Part shown: one piece after another, positions 7,287-14,991 of the stretch | Layout of the letters: each line of letters begins with the position of its first letter | Numbering within the stretch: position 1 is the first letter of the stretch | DNA from: JAGUXG01 sp043798435 | GTDB taxonomy: Bacteria; UBA9089; UBA9088; JAGUXG01 | NCBI GenBank assembly: GCA_043798435.1 | Contig: JAZDOR010000061.1 | Location: forward strand, 1 to 20,399 | Length of the DNA stretch: 20,399 nt | Reading direction: 5' to 3' | Translations under genes and position numbers: made by a program | Notes under the pieces: model-generated | The model's input: only the letters and a program-made list of their open reading frames with translations | Database searches by the model: none | What the model was told of the DNA's origin: nothing

Positions 7287-7316
7287 ATGACAAGAGGAGG
7301 TTTGCTGAAGTAGAAT
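7287..7316 (+). promoter_or_regulatory. kdsD promoter with leaderless geometry
   Basis: ATGACA (7287-7292), 18-bp spacer, TAGAAT (7311-7316), then AAGGGT and ATG at 7323. The GAGGAGG at 7294-7300 lies inside the spacer, too far upstream to serve the ATG. The same arrangement is preserved in the decayed copy near 15187-15222. Confidence 0.7.
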
Positions 7317-7322
7317 AAGGGT

Positions 7323-8288
7323 ATGGATTTATGCAGGATAGCTAAACAGGTTTTAGAGATTGAGGCAGAGGCTATCTCTCGGCTCATAGAAAGGATAGAC
7401 TCTTCTTTTGAGTCTGCTGTCCAACTTATCCTTTCTGGAAAAGGAAGGGTTGTAGTTACCGGCATAGGTAAGTCAGGCATAATTGGCGAAAAACTCTCGG
7501 CAACCCTATCCTCTACAGGAACACCATCATTCTTCCTTCATCCTACCGAGGGCATACATGGAGACCTTGGAATGGTTACTAAAGATGACATTGTCATTGC
7601 CATTTCAAACTCAGGAAGGACTGAAGAGATAAACCAGATTATTCCATCCCTGAAGAGGATTGGTGTCAAGATTATCGCCCTATGCGGAGACTCAGGCTCT
7701 CCTATTTCAAAGAATGCAGATATTGTCCTGGATGTCTCTGTGGAAAAGGAAGCCTGCCCTCTGGGTCTTGCTCCAACTGCTTCCACCACAGCAGCTTTGG
7801 CTATGGGAGATGCTCTGGCTGTGGCTTTGTTCAAAGAGAGGGGGTTGACAGAGAAGGACTTTGCCCTTTTACATCCAGGGGGACTACTTGGAAAACAGCT
7901 CCTGCTCAAGGTCTCTGACCTTATGACGAGAGGGGATAATCTTCCAAAGGTTCTGGTATCTACACCAATAAAGTCTGCAATTTTAGAGATGAGCAGAAAG
8001 AGGCTGGGTATGACTATAGTTACCGATCTTAAAGGAAAGTTTGTTGGTATAATTACCGATGGAGACCTGAGGAGGCTTATTGAGAAGGGCAAAGAGAATA
8101 TACTTGATATTCCAGCAGAAGAAGCTATGACCAAAAATCCAAAAGTGATAGAGAAGGATCTTCTGGCTATTGCTGCCTTACGAACTATGGAGGATTTTTC
8201 CATAACATCCCTTGTTATCGTTGACAACAATCAAATACCAGAAGGCGTCATCCATATCCACGACATCCTGAGGGCAGGGCTGAAGTAA
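7323..8288 (+). CDS. kdsD: Arabinose-5-phosphate isomerase (KdsD/KpsF family)
   Basis: A 321-residue enzyme predicted to interconvert ribulose-5-phosphate and arabinose-5-phosphate, the first step to Kdo of lipopolysaccharide. Residues about 30-170 form the SIS domain: VVVTGIGKSGIIGEKL, STGTPSFFLHPTEGIHGDLG, then AISNSGRTEEI; EACPLGLAPTASTTA and HPGG follow. Two CBS domains occupy about 205-321 (MTRGDNLPKV; IITDGDLRRLIEKG; AMTKNPKVIEKD; VIHIHDILRAGLK). Length and order match E. coli KdsD and GutQ. The cytoplasmic location and pathway are family knowledge; a diderm envelope is inferred from it. Upstream is a heptamer element, downstream a hairpin array; a collapsed copy of the gene lies at 15177-15341. 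Confidence 0.92.
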   Translation: MDLCRIAKQVLEIEAEAISRLIERIDSSFESAVQLILSGKGRVVVTGIGKSGIIGEKLSATLSSTGTPSFFLHPTEGIHGDLGMVTKDDIVIAISNSGRTEEINQIIPSLKRIGVKIIALCGDSGSPISKNADIVLDVSVEKEACPLGLAPTASTTAALAMGDALAVALFKERGLTEKDFALLHPGGLLGKQLLLKVSDLMTRGDNLPKVLVSTPIKSAILEMSRKRLGMTIVTDLKGKFVGIITDGDLRRLIEKGKENILDIPAEEAMTKNPKVIEKDLLAIAALRTMEDFSITSLVIVDNNQIPEGVIHIHDILRAGLK

Positions 8289-8452
8289 GCATTCAGGTAT
8301 CAGCTGTCAGGTCAATAAAATATCTGATACCTGAAGCCTGATCCCTAAAAAGTGTCGGGTGTCAGGTTAATAGAATGCCTGAAGCCTGAGTGAGTAAAGT
8401 GTTACTAAAATTATCCTTCAGGGCTTACAACTTATAGCTTACAGCTTCTTTT
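8289..8452. repeat. Hairpin-forming heptamer repeats between convergent genes
   Basis: A perfect 12-bp stem, TTCAGGTATCAG (8292-8303) with CTGATACCTGAA (8324-8335), has a loop containing GGTCAATAAAATA. A second hairpin (TCAGG/CCTGA with TTAATAGAAT loop) follows at about 8360-8385, then CTTATAG/CTTACAG units at about 8424-8445. The loop sequence recurs in the arrays near 15370, 16340 and 18450. Position suggests it also ends transcripts from kdsD and the opposing gene. Confidence 0.75.
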
Positions 8453-11416
8453 TCATCTCTGAATCACCAACCTTTGTCTTCCAGAATACTTTCCTGCTTT
8501 AAGGCTTATGAAGTATAGACCCTGGGATAGTTTATCCCCTCTGTCATTCTTTCCATTCCAGAATAGGGCTTTCTCTTTAGTTATGTATAAACCTGCCTTT
8601 TTCCATCCTGCCTCTATTGTTTTAACCTTTTGTCCAAGGATGTTGTAGACCTCAACGACAACTTCTGCATCCTCTGATAGCTTGAAGGGTATGTAGCAGG
8701 AATCTGAAGAAGGATTGGGGTAGCTTTGGAGGAGTATTGAGACACCTGGAATAACCTCTATCTTTCCTTCATCTGGGTTTATCTCTGGGACAACATAGCC
8801 TTTCTCAACAAAGAGTGTCCTCCTGTTTGCTTCTGTGTCAAACTGAAATCTGATAAGAGACTCTCCCTCTGCTTTTATCCTAAAGGTTATGGTGGCAAAT
8901 AGACCTGAGCTTTCTCTTATGGGTTTAAGTGTTCCAAGGGCTAAGTCTATTCTTCCTGAGCTCTGGTCTATCCTCTTTATTTGTAGCTCACAGCTTTCTC
9001 CTATCCAGTCTCCCTTAGTTATATCTATTGCCTCTAAGACCTCTGGGTTAAAGGAAAGATGAACCTCTCCTCCATAAGAGTCCTTTGCACCTGAAACTAA
9101 GATATTCATCGTGATTATCTGACCTATTCTGGCATCATCAATAGAGTTTGGTTCAAACCTTAAAGCTATGGCTCTATCCCTGGTCTTTGTCTTAGTCTTC
9201 ATTCCTTTTCCTTCTTGCTGTTGTTTCCAAAAGTTGTCTGCCAATATCAAAAGGTCTAAGAGATTTATCTGTCCATCAGAGTTAAAGTCACAAGCAGGAT
9301 TATAATTTGGGTCTCCTTGCTGTGAGCCATAAGCATTAGAGTCAGCAATATATTGCAAATCAAGCATATTTATCTGTCCATCTCCATTAGGGTCACCCAT
9401 AATCAGGGTGATGGTGCCAATATCTGTAGTATCATTTACCTGAGTCTGAGTTATAACTACATTGGTCTTTGTGGCAGGGGTTGCCCCAGGATAGGTGAAG
9501 GAAAGGGTGTATGTTCCTACAAGGATATTTGAGAAGATAAAGTAGGAGTTAGAATTGGTTGTGATGGTAGCACTTGTCTCAATCAAGGTTACAGTGATGC
9601 TTGCTGTCCTTTGTCCTTCTGTTCCATAGTCTATCAGACAGATTCCGGCAATATTGCCAAATCTTCGGAGAGACCAGGCAGTAAAATCAAAGGGTATGAG
9701 ACTGCCGGAGCTTGCCCTGATGGTATAAGAGCCTGGTGGTTCATCACCTAAGGTAAGATAACTTGATGTGGTTCCATTAAGATTTGTCAGGGTTTCTGTG
9801 GAAGATAGGCTATAGCCTTCTGCATTAGGAGGAGAGGAGATAACCACAAAGGACACAAAGACACCAAGGCAAGGATTATGGTAGAAATCTTCTACCTTTA
9901 CTACAAATGGATTAGCTAAGGTAGTTGTGCAGGTTGAGGTTTGATTGTTGCCACTAACATAGAGAAGGGATGTTGGTGTTCCTGGGGTTATATAGACAGA
10001 GGTTGTGCCAGTCAATCCTAAGAACTGAGCAGATATTGTATATGTTCCAATGTAATGAGCCTCAAATATGTTGATGGTAAATGATCCTCCCCCTGATGCA
10101 GAGAATGTAGCTGAGCCTGTGACATTGACGCTCCCTGCTTCACAAATAGCAAAGGCAGAGTAACTCTGGTTATTTCCGGAAAGGATAACCTTATTCTCTG
10201 GGGATACAGAGAGAACACCAGCTACATAAACCAAGGATTCATCCTTGTTAAATGGAATCATCTGATTCTGGCTATCTGCTAACATGGTCATCCTGTTTCC
10301 TGCCTGGTCAAAATCAAACCTGATGCTTGTTGTGCCTGCATTCTTTCCTTTGAACCTGGCTGAGCATAGGAGACCAGAACCTGTGGCAGAATCTGATAAG
10401 AGAATCACTGTGTAGTCAATCTTGCCTGAATTAGTGCCTTTGATGACAAAACCTCCAGAAGGAAAGCCTCCTTCAGACAGGCTCAATACTTCAAGAACAT
10501 TAGGGTCAAAGGACAGATGCACCTCAGCACCCTTGAGATTTCTGACATCATCAATTTTCACCTCCACATCAAACTCCTGATTCTTGGCGATAATCTTATA
10601 TGATGGGAGAATCTTCAGGAATGTTGGGGGAAGGAGGATAAAGACAGTTGTAGCAAGGTTGCCTTCTGTATCTGTGGCGGTAATGACTTTAGTGCCTGGG
10701 GTTTGGGTATCAACAATGAAGGTGGCTGAGAAGGTGCCGTTTATGCTTGACTGAGTGGTGGTGATGGTGAGATGGGTGGAGAAGGAGATTGTAACCAAGC
10801 TATTCTCAAAGAATGACGAACCACAGACTGTAATCTCTTTACCAGCAAGACTAAATGAAGGATTAAGCTGTGTGATTTGAGGTATGATAAAGAAAGTTGT
10901 GGTTGCAAGATTACCTGAAGTATCTTGTGCTGTAATAACCTTGATTCCTGGAGATTGGGCAGAGACCTTAAAGGTGGTAGAGAAGGTGCCATTTATGCTT
11001 GACTGGGTTGTGATGATGGTGGGGTAGGTGCCAAAATCAACAGAAATAGTGCTTTGAGCGAAGAACCCTGAGCCAAATAGTGCAACCTCTGTTCCAATTT
11101 GACCTTTTTCTGGATTGACCCTTGTAATCTTTGGCAGGATAAAGAAAGTAGTAGTTGCTTGATTGCCAAGACTGTCTGTGGCTGTGATTATCTTTGTTCC
11201 TCCTGGTTGGGTGGGAACAAGAAAGGTACAGGAGAAGGTGCCATTACTGCTTGATTGGGTTGTGGTGATGGTTGGGTGAGTGCCAAAGGAGAGGGAAATT
11301 TTAGTTTGTGTAGCAAACCATACCCCTTCTATGGTGACTGTTGTGCTAACTGGACCTTGCGAAGGAACAACAGATGTAATCCCTATCCAAGGTCGATAAT
11401 CAACATAATCACTCAC
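8453..11416 (-). CDS. Large secreted TIG/cohesin/dockerin protein, C-terminal part
   Basis: This 987-codon frame continues, without any shift, the interrupted gene starting at 12595; it stays open up to 11914, so the GTG at 11416 is only a formal start and lacks a signal peptide. Domains: three TIG repeats (about 10-266, each with the TQSS-NGTF motif); a cohesin-like domain (about 267-400, GAEVHLSFDPNVLEVL); Ig-like region (about 400-600); a carboxypeptidase-regulatory-like domain (about 605-690); a dockerin with two Ca loops (DPNGDGQINMLDL, DFNSDGQINLLDL); a second cohesin-like domain (about 770-890, GGEVHLSFNPEVLEAI); and a FlgD-like C-terminal domain (YPNPSSDSCYIPF, VYNILGQKVKTI) of the kind used as a sorting signal. 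Probably a cell-surface or matrix protein. Confidence 0.82.
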   Translation of the reverse strand: MSDYVDYRPWIGITSVVPSQGPVSTTVTIEGVWFATQTKISLSFGTHPTITTTQSSSNGTFSCTFLVPTQPGGTKIITATDSLGNQATTTFFILPKITRVNPEKGQIGTEVALFGSGFFAQSTISVDFGTYPTIITTQSSINGTFSTTFKVSAQSPGIKVITAQDTSGNLATTTFFIIPQITQLNPSFSLAGKEITVCGSSFFENSLVTISFSTHLTITTTQSSINGTFSATFIVDTQTPGTKVITATDTEGNLATTVFILLPPTFLKILPSYKIIAKNQEFDVEVKIDDVRNLKGAEVHLSFDPNVLEVLSLSEGGFPSGGFVIKGTNSGKIDYTVILLSDSATGSGLLCSARFKGKNAGTTSIRFDFDQAGNRMTMLADSQNQMIPFNKDESLVYVAGVLSVSPENKVILSGNNQSYSAFAICEAGSVNVTGSATFSASGGGSFTINIFEAHYIGTYTISAQFLGLTGTTSVYITPGTPTSLLYVSGNNQTSTCTTTLANPFVVKVEDFYHNPCLGVFVSFVVISSPPNAEGYSLSSTETLTNLNGTTSSYLTLGDEPPGSYTIRASSGSLIPFDFTAWSLRRFGNIAGICLIDYGTEGQRTASITVTLIETSATITTNSNSYFIFSNILVGTYTLSFTYPGATPATKTNVVITQTQVNDTTDIGTITLIMGDPNGDGQINMLDLQYIADSNAYGSQQGDPNYNPACDFNSDGQINLLDLLILADNFWKQQQEGKGMKTKTKTRDRAIALRFEPNSIDDARIGQIITMNILVSGAKDSYGGEVHLSFNPEVLEAIDITKGDWIGESCELQIKRIDQSSGRIDLALGTLKPIRESSGLFATITFRIKAEGESLIRFQFDTEANRRTLFVEKGYVVPEINPDEGKIEVIPGVSILLQSYPNPSSDSCYIPFKLSEDAEVVVEVYNILGQKVKTIEAGWKKAGLYITKEKALFWNGKNDRGDKLSQGLYFISLKAGKYSGRQRLVIQR

Positions 11417-11794
11417 TTGATTTCCTTGGCCAGAAAGATTGGTGGTTGGATGATATGGCCCTAAATTTGCACCCCACCAGTTTAGGGTAGCTGAAATAGT
11501 GCCAGAGCTTCCATCGTGATAGACTCCAAAGCCTTTGGTGCCGTCTCCTTTTTTGTTCCCTGAGAGAGTGTTGTAATAAATGATTGGGAAAGAGTTAGAG
11601 CAAGAATATATTCCGTACCCCTGACTATAACTACCATAGCCTCCATTATATCCAGGATTACCTCTTTGACCCCCTGTGTTATTAGAAATGGTATTTCCTG
11701 ATATGGTATCGTTGGTTGAAGAGGAAAGATATATCCCACATCCTACACCTCCTGCACCACCAGGACCACCACCAACATAGCCATCTCTTCCTCC

Positions 11795-11990
11795 ACTGCC
11801 CCCCTGGTTGCTGAATATGGTGTTTTCGGAAATGGTGTTATTGGTAGAAGATAAAAGATATATCCCGCATCCTACACCACCTGCACCACCAGCACTATCA
11901 AGGTCACCTTCAAATCAACTGCCCCCCTGGTTGCTGAATATGGTGTTTTCGGAAATGGTGTTATTGGTAGAAGATAAAAGATATATCCCG
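11795..11990 (-). repeat. Two identical 73-bp copies at 123-bp offset within the beta-helix region
   Basis: 11795-11867 and 11918-11990 are identical, 123 bp (41 codons) apart, and so in frame; they encode STNNTISENTIFSNQGGS. The sequence between is Gly-rich and variable. The in-frame TGA lies in that linker. Identity implies recent duplication, or an assembly collapse or join. Confidence 0.85.
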
Positions 11991-12595
11991 GTCCCTATCC
12001 CGCCTGCACCACCAGTAACACAATAGCCACTTCTTCCTCCATTGCCTCCTTGATTGCTGGATATGGTATTGTCTGAAATGGCGTTGTCTGTTGAAGATGA
12101 AAGGTATATCCCGCACCCCATCTGCCCTGGCTGACCGACATAACCCCATGCCCCATCATCTCCTTTATTGTCATGGATATAATTGTGTGTAATCACAATC
12201 CCCGACACATTCTCTAAATATACTGCCTGCTTGGCATACCTTATCTCGCAATAGCTGATTGTCCCCTTGGCATTGCTTCCACTGAATTTAATGCTCTGCC
12301 AATATCCTGGTGTAGCAGACTGCCCAGTAAAAGTGATCGTTCCAACTGATGTGCCAATAGCTGTCAGTCTACCCTCAACGATCAAAGATGTATTCTGGGT
12401 AAACCTTACCTCAACGCTTGGGTCAATAACTAAGGTTGTTCCAGAGGTTACAGTGGCATTAGCAGTAACCACATAAGGACTTCCTCCTGCTAAAGTCCAA
12501 TTACCAGACACATTGCCACTCACATCCGTTGCCTGTACTTTCGTCCCAAAAACCATTCCCAAAACTATCAAACCTACTGAAATTGCCTTTCTCAT
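11915..12595 (-). CDS. Secreted parallel beta-helix protein, N-terminal part of interrupted gene
   Basis: The first about 226 codons of the giant secreted protein. Signal peptide MRKAISVGLIVLGMVFGTKVQA, then a beta-rich stretch (ATVTSGTTLVIDPSVEVRF) and NosD-like right-handed beta-helix coils (ISYCEIRYAKQAVYLENV, THNYIHDN, IYLSSSTDNAISDNTISSNQGG) with Gly-rich insertions. Two ATGs are adjacent; the second (12595) sits 5 nt after TAAGGAGG and is preferred. The frame stops at TGA 11915-11917, but the codons beyond continue the same coils (GGAGGVGCGIYLLSST) into the TIG region with no shift. A single nonsense codon therefore splits a protein of about 1380 residues. The order beta-helix, TIG, cohesin-like, dockerin, FlgD-like suggests an adhesin or sugar-binding scaffold. 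Confidence 0.8.
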   Translation of the reverse strand: MRKAISVGLIVLGMVFGTKVQATDVSGNVSGNWTLAGGSPYVVTANATVTSGTTLVIDPSVEVRFTQNTSLIVEGRLTAIGTSVGTITFTGQSATPGYWQSIKFSGSNAKGTISYCEIRYAKQAVYLENVSGIVITHNYIHDNKGDDGAWGYVGQPGQMGCGIYLSSSTDNAISDNTISSNQGGNGGRSGYCVTGGAGGIGTGIYLLSSTNNTISENTIFSNQGGS

Positions 12596-12637
12596 CATCT
12601 CCTCCTTACCTTAAAATTTATGCAAAGAAAAAGAAAT

Positions 12638-12661
12638 AGCAAGTCACATTTATGACTTGCT
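12638..12661 (-). terminator. Hairpin with T-rich tail in the leader of the giant secreted gene
   Basis: A perfect 9-bp stem AGCAAGTCA/TGACTTGCT with a 6-nt loop; on the minus strand it is followed by ATTTCTTTTTCTTT, like an intrinsic terminator. A second hairpin (ATAATTTTT..GC/GC..AAAATTAT) lies just before it at about 12668-12700. It lies downstream of the gene's consensus promoter and upstream of its ribosome site, so it might either end transcripts from the DUF2723 gene or attenuate this one. Confidence 0.55.
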
Positions 12662-12733
12662 ATCTTTATAATTTTTGCTCTGCAAAAAAATTATTTCTAT
12701 ATAAAGATTTCTTAAACCACTTAGTATTCTGCT

Positions 12734-12743
12734 CCCCCCCCCC
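12734..12743 (-). repeat. G10 homopolymer in the 5' leader
   Basis: Ten consecutive C on the plus strand, that is G10 in the transcript leader between promoter and start codon of the giant secreted gene. Such tracts slip readily during replication. Confidence 0.8.
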
Positions 12744-12786
12744 ACAACTCTGATGAGATTAAAATTGTCTTTCTCATTTCAAAAAG

Positions 12787-12815
12787 ATTATAAAAACGAT
12801 TCTAATCTTTGTCAA
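12787..12815 (-). promoter_or_regulatory. Consensus sigma70 promoter of the giant secreted gene
   Basis: On the minus strand TTGACA (12815-12810), 17-bp spacer, TATAAT (12792-12787): a perfect match in both boxes. Predicted +1 is near 12780, giving a leader of about 185 nt that contains G10, two hairpins and the TAAGGAGG ribosome site. It starts right after the stop of the DUF2723 gene. Confidence 0.8.
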
Positions 12816-12823
12816 GCGATTTT

Positions 12824-14548
12824 TTATTTTATTTGTTCAAGCATCTGTTTGGCGTAAATATTGTTTGGATTAATCTTTAGGGCCAGTTCATATTCCTTAA
12901 TCGCTTTATTTAACGCTCCTTTCTTTTGATAGACTAAGCCAAAGCCATAATGAAGAAGAGAAGGGTTATAATTTGGGTTTTCCTCTGCTACTTTTCTGAA
13001 TATTTCCATTGCCTTTTCATAATCTTTCTTATTGAAATAAGCAAAGCCAAGATTAAGTTGAGAAAAAGGGTAAGAAGGGTTAATCGCAAGAGCATTTTTA
13101 TACTCAAGTGTTGCCTTATCAAGATCTATTCCTTGCCAGAGGTTTCCCCTTTCATTATAAGATAGGCTGTAATTACTTATAATCCCTGAAGCAATTTTGT
13201 CTTTAGATATAGACTCGACGTTTATTCCTCTCAGGAAAAATTGAAGCCCTTTCTTCAATTCTACTTTTAGCACATTTTTATCAGTCTCTTTTGAGAGGAG
13301 TCTAAAAAATACCCCATCTGGCAGAAAGAGGTAATCCTTCTGAATTCCAGCCTCATCCTTTACCCCAGAGCCAACATAAATAGGAAAGTTTTCAAGGTTA
13401 GCAAGGATAGTTCTTTTAAGCCTATCTCTTCTCACTTCACTAAGATTATGGTATTTCAAATCCTTAATGGCAATTTTTCCAAATGGAAATGAAACAGCAG
13501 GATGAGCCCTTTCTATTGACTCAATATGCCAATCGCAAGTCAAAAATGTCCAGCAAAGAGGAGAGATATCTCTCCTTCTTTCTTCTGCATAAAAAAGGCA
13601 ATAAAGAGGAAATGTATCATAGTCTCCATAAGAGAAGATTATGGCATCTTCTTTCAGAGGTTTCAATATATTCATTCCATAATCGTAAGTAAAGTAGAAT
13701 TTAGTTCTGTTGTTCTGAAAATAATTGGTGTGATAAGGGATAAGGGGCAGAAGGAGAAAGAGAAGAAAGATAGGTTTCAGAAATTTTGGCATCAGTCTGG
13801 TAATGAAAGATAGCCCAAAGCCCATTAGAACTGCTACTAAGATGAATGAAGGGATGTAGTAGTCTTGGATGTTCTCAATGGTATAGCGGATGGAATGGAT
13901 AGCGTTAGTGACAAAGACGAGGATAAAGAATAGGAATACAGTCAACCTTTTCCAGAGAAGGATGTGTATGGCGATAAAACTTACCCATAGAAGATATATA
14001 CTAAACTGGGATGGAAAGAATTTTAGGTGGGAAGGTAGGTTATGTAGCGATGCCTTTATCTCTGAGAAATAAGCCCCATATGTTTGTCCCGTGATATGAA
14101 TGATGAGGTTGTCTAAATTGCTTGGATCTCCCCAGTTTAATATTGGCTGTTGATTTGCCCGCAGTGGTAAATAAATCCACAAAGTGATAGGCAGAATAAA
14201 GAACAAGGCTATTTTTAGGATAAGAGATGGAGAAAACCCTAATCTTGCTGAAAGGCTGATAAACCTTGAAGTTTGAAACTTGAGAATTGAAAAAAGAGAA
14301 GGCTTTTTGCTTTGGGCTTTGAACCTCTTCCTGTATTTCCATAATGTAGCCAGAATAAAAAATATACTCCCTGGGACAAGATAGACTGTCTGAAAGTGAT
14401 GGGTAAATGAAAGACCCAATACAAAAGCAAACAAATAGAGATAGCTATAAGCTGTAAGCTTTAAGCTATAAGCTTCACTCCATTTGAGGAGAATGAAGAT
14501 GAGTAGGGTAAAAAAGAAGGCATTGAGGGTGTATTTCTCAGCAATCAC
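12824..14548 (-). CDS. DUF2723-TPR membrane glycosyltransferase-like protein, C-terminal part
   Basis: A 574-codon frame, open further upstream to about 14614, holding most of a DUF2723 membrane protein. Several hydrophobic segments (e.g. AFFFTLLIFILL, YLFAFVLGLSF, ALFFILPITLWIYL, PIFLLFLLLPLI) come first, then a soluble region (YGDYDTFPLYCLFYAEERRRDISPL) and C-terminal TPRs (NPSYPFSQLNLGFAYFNKKD, then NPNYNPSLLHYGFGLVYQKKG, then NPNNIYAKQMLEQIK). DUF2723 proteins are polytopic and include TMEM260, an O-mannosyltransferase for IPT/TIG domains that also has TPRs. Three loops contain heptamer-derived inserts (SEAYSLKLTAYS; RFKAQSKK; SILKFQTSRF). It lies immediately upstream of the TIG-protein promoter. 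The frame is offset from the N-terminal part at 14584-14985. Confidence 0.8.
   Translation of the reverse strand: MIAEKYTLNAFFFTLLIFILLKWSEAYSLKLTAYSYLYLFAFVLGLSFTHHFQTVYLVPGSIFFILATLWKYRKRFKAQSKKPSLFSILKFQTSRFISLSARLGFSPSLILKIALFFILPITLWIYLPLRANQQPILNWGDPSNLDNLIIHITGQTYGAYFSEIKASLHNLPSHLKFFPSQFSIYLLWVSFIAIHILLWKRLTVFLFFILVFVTNAIHSIRYTIENIQDYYIPSFILVAVLMGFGLSFITRLMPKFLKPIFLLFLLLPLIPYHTNYFQNNRTKFYFTYDYGMNILKPLKEDAIIFSYGDYDTFPLYCLFYAEERRRDISPLCWTFLTCDWHIESIERAHPAVSFPFGKIAIKDLKYHNLSEVRRDRLKRTILANLENFPIYVGSGVKDEAGIQKDYLFLPDGVFFRLLSKETDKNVLKVELKKGLQFFLRGINVESISKDKIASGIISNYSLSYNERGNLWQGIDLDKATLEYKNALAINPSYPFSQLNLGFAYFNKKDYEKAMEIFRKVAEENPNYNPSLLHYGFGLVYQKKGALNKAIKEYELALKINPNNIYAKQMLEQIK
14265..14474 (-). 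repeat. In-frame heptamer inserts within the DUF2723 gene
   Basis: Three clusters of 7-bp units in coding sequence: at about 14440-14474 (AGCTTAT, AGCTTAA, AGCTTAC, AGCTTAT, five units), about 14309-14330 (TTCAAAG, CCCAAAG, CAAAAAG) and about 14265-14292 (TTTCAAA, CTTCAAG types). All fall in predicted loops between membrane segments and leave the frame open. Confidence 0.65.
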
Positions 14549-14583
14549 AGCCTGTTCCCAGAAGGTAGTAGAGAAGGCTAATA

Positions 14584-14985
14584 TCAGGGAGGCAACAGTA
14601 GCAGGGATAATTTTAGTGAACAGTGAACAGTGAACAGTTTTAAGGTGATGAAGTAGGTCATCATCACTGCCAAAGAGGCAAAGAGGGCTGATTCCATATT
14701 CATTCTGTAGGCAATGTTTCCAATAGGAATCAAGGTGCAGAAGACCTTGCCAAGCAGGGTGTATAGAGGATAACCTGGTGGATGGGCAATGCCTAATGTA
14801 TAGGCTACAGTTATAAGCTCACCTGAGTCATGAAAGCCGACTGTAGGAGTAAGGGTATAAAGATAAACCCCAAAAGATATAAACAAGACCAGAAACCCAC
14901 CAAGATAATCTATCTTACCAAAAGGCTCTGGTCTAATCGGTTCATCCCCTGGCAGCCATCTTGCAAACCCCTTTCCTTTCCTCAC
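14584..14985 (-). CDS. DUF2723 protein, N-terminal part (frameshifted)
   Basis: The N-terminal region of the same DUF2723 gene. The signature TPTVGFHDSGELITVAYTLGIAHPPGYPLYTLLGK is shown here only by its key blocks: the acidic HDSGE motif and HPPGYPLY. I place the start at GTG 14985 (VRKGKGFARWLPGDEP), 6 nt after a TATAAT box; a TTG 19 codons upstream would lie above the promoter. After the membrane segment MTYFITLKLF the frame enters three tandem GTTCACT units (14635-14615) and then reads LLLLPP to a stop. Adding one unit, or removing two, restores the frame into KIIPATVASLILAFSTTFW and the downstream 574-codon part. One copy gives the smooth sequence LKLFTKIIPATVA, probably ancestral. Confidence 0.8.
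   Translation of the reverse strand: MRKGKGFARWLPGDEPIRPEPFGKIDYLGGFLVLFISFGVYLYTLTPTVGFHDSGELITVAYTLGIAHPPGYPLYTLLGKVFCTLIPIGNIAYRMNMESALFASLAVMMTYFITLKLFTVHCSLKLSLLLLPP
14615..14635 (-). repeat. Three-copy heptamer that sets the frame of the DUF2723 gene
   Basis: Exactly three GTTCACT units (AGTGAAC on plus). Because 7 is 1 modulo 3, each gain or loss changes the frame; 1 or 4 copies join both halves of the gene, 2 or 3 do not. Confidence 0.85.
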
Positions 14986-14991
14986 ACCCCA

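Larger units (their letters stand above)
8453..12595 (-). pseudogene. Reconstructed full gene: beta-helix/TIG/cohesin/dockerin protein with one in-frame TGA
   Basis: Reading through TGA 11915-11917 gives one uninterrupted frame of about 1380 codons, from a signal peptide to a FlgD-like C-terminal domain. TGA is a genuine stop elsewhere in the window (rtcB, efp, the five-TIG gene), so reassignment is unlikely. Either the gene has a recent nonsense mutation, or there is a sequence error in the repeated region. In the neighbouring copy of the coil the matching codon is GGA (Gly), one base different. Confidence 0.65.

Noticed and set aside
11915..11917. UGA recoded as glycine or selenocysteine
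   Set aside because: TGA ends several ordinary genes here (rtcB, efp, the five-TIG gene), the site is a Gly-rich linker rather than a redox site, and no selenocysteine machinery is visible.
12596..12780. Known riboswitch in the leader of the giant secreted gene
   Set aside because: Only simple hairpins are visible; I recognise no conserved aptamer motif.
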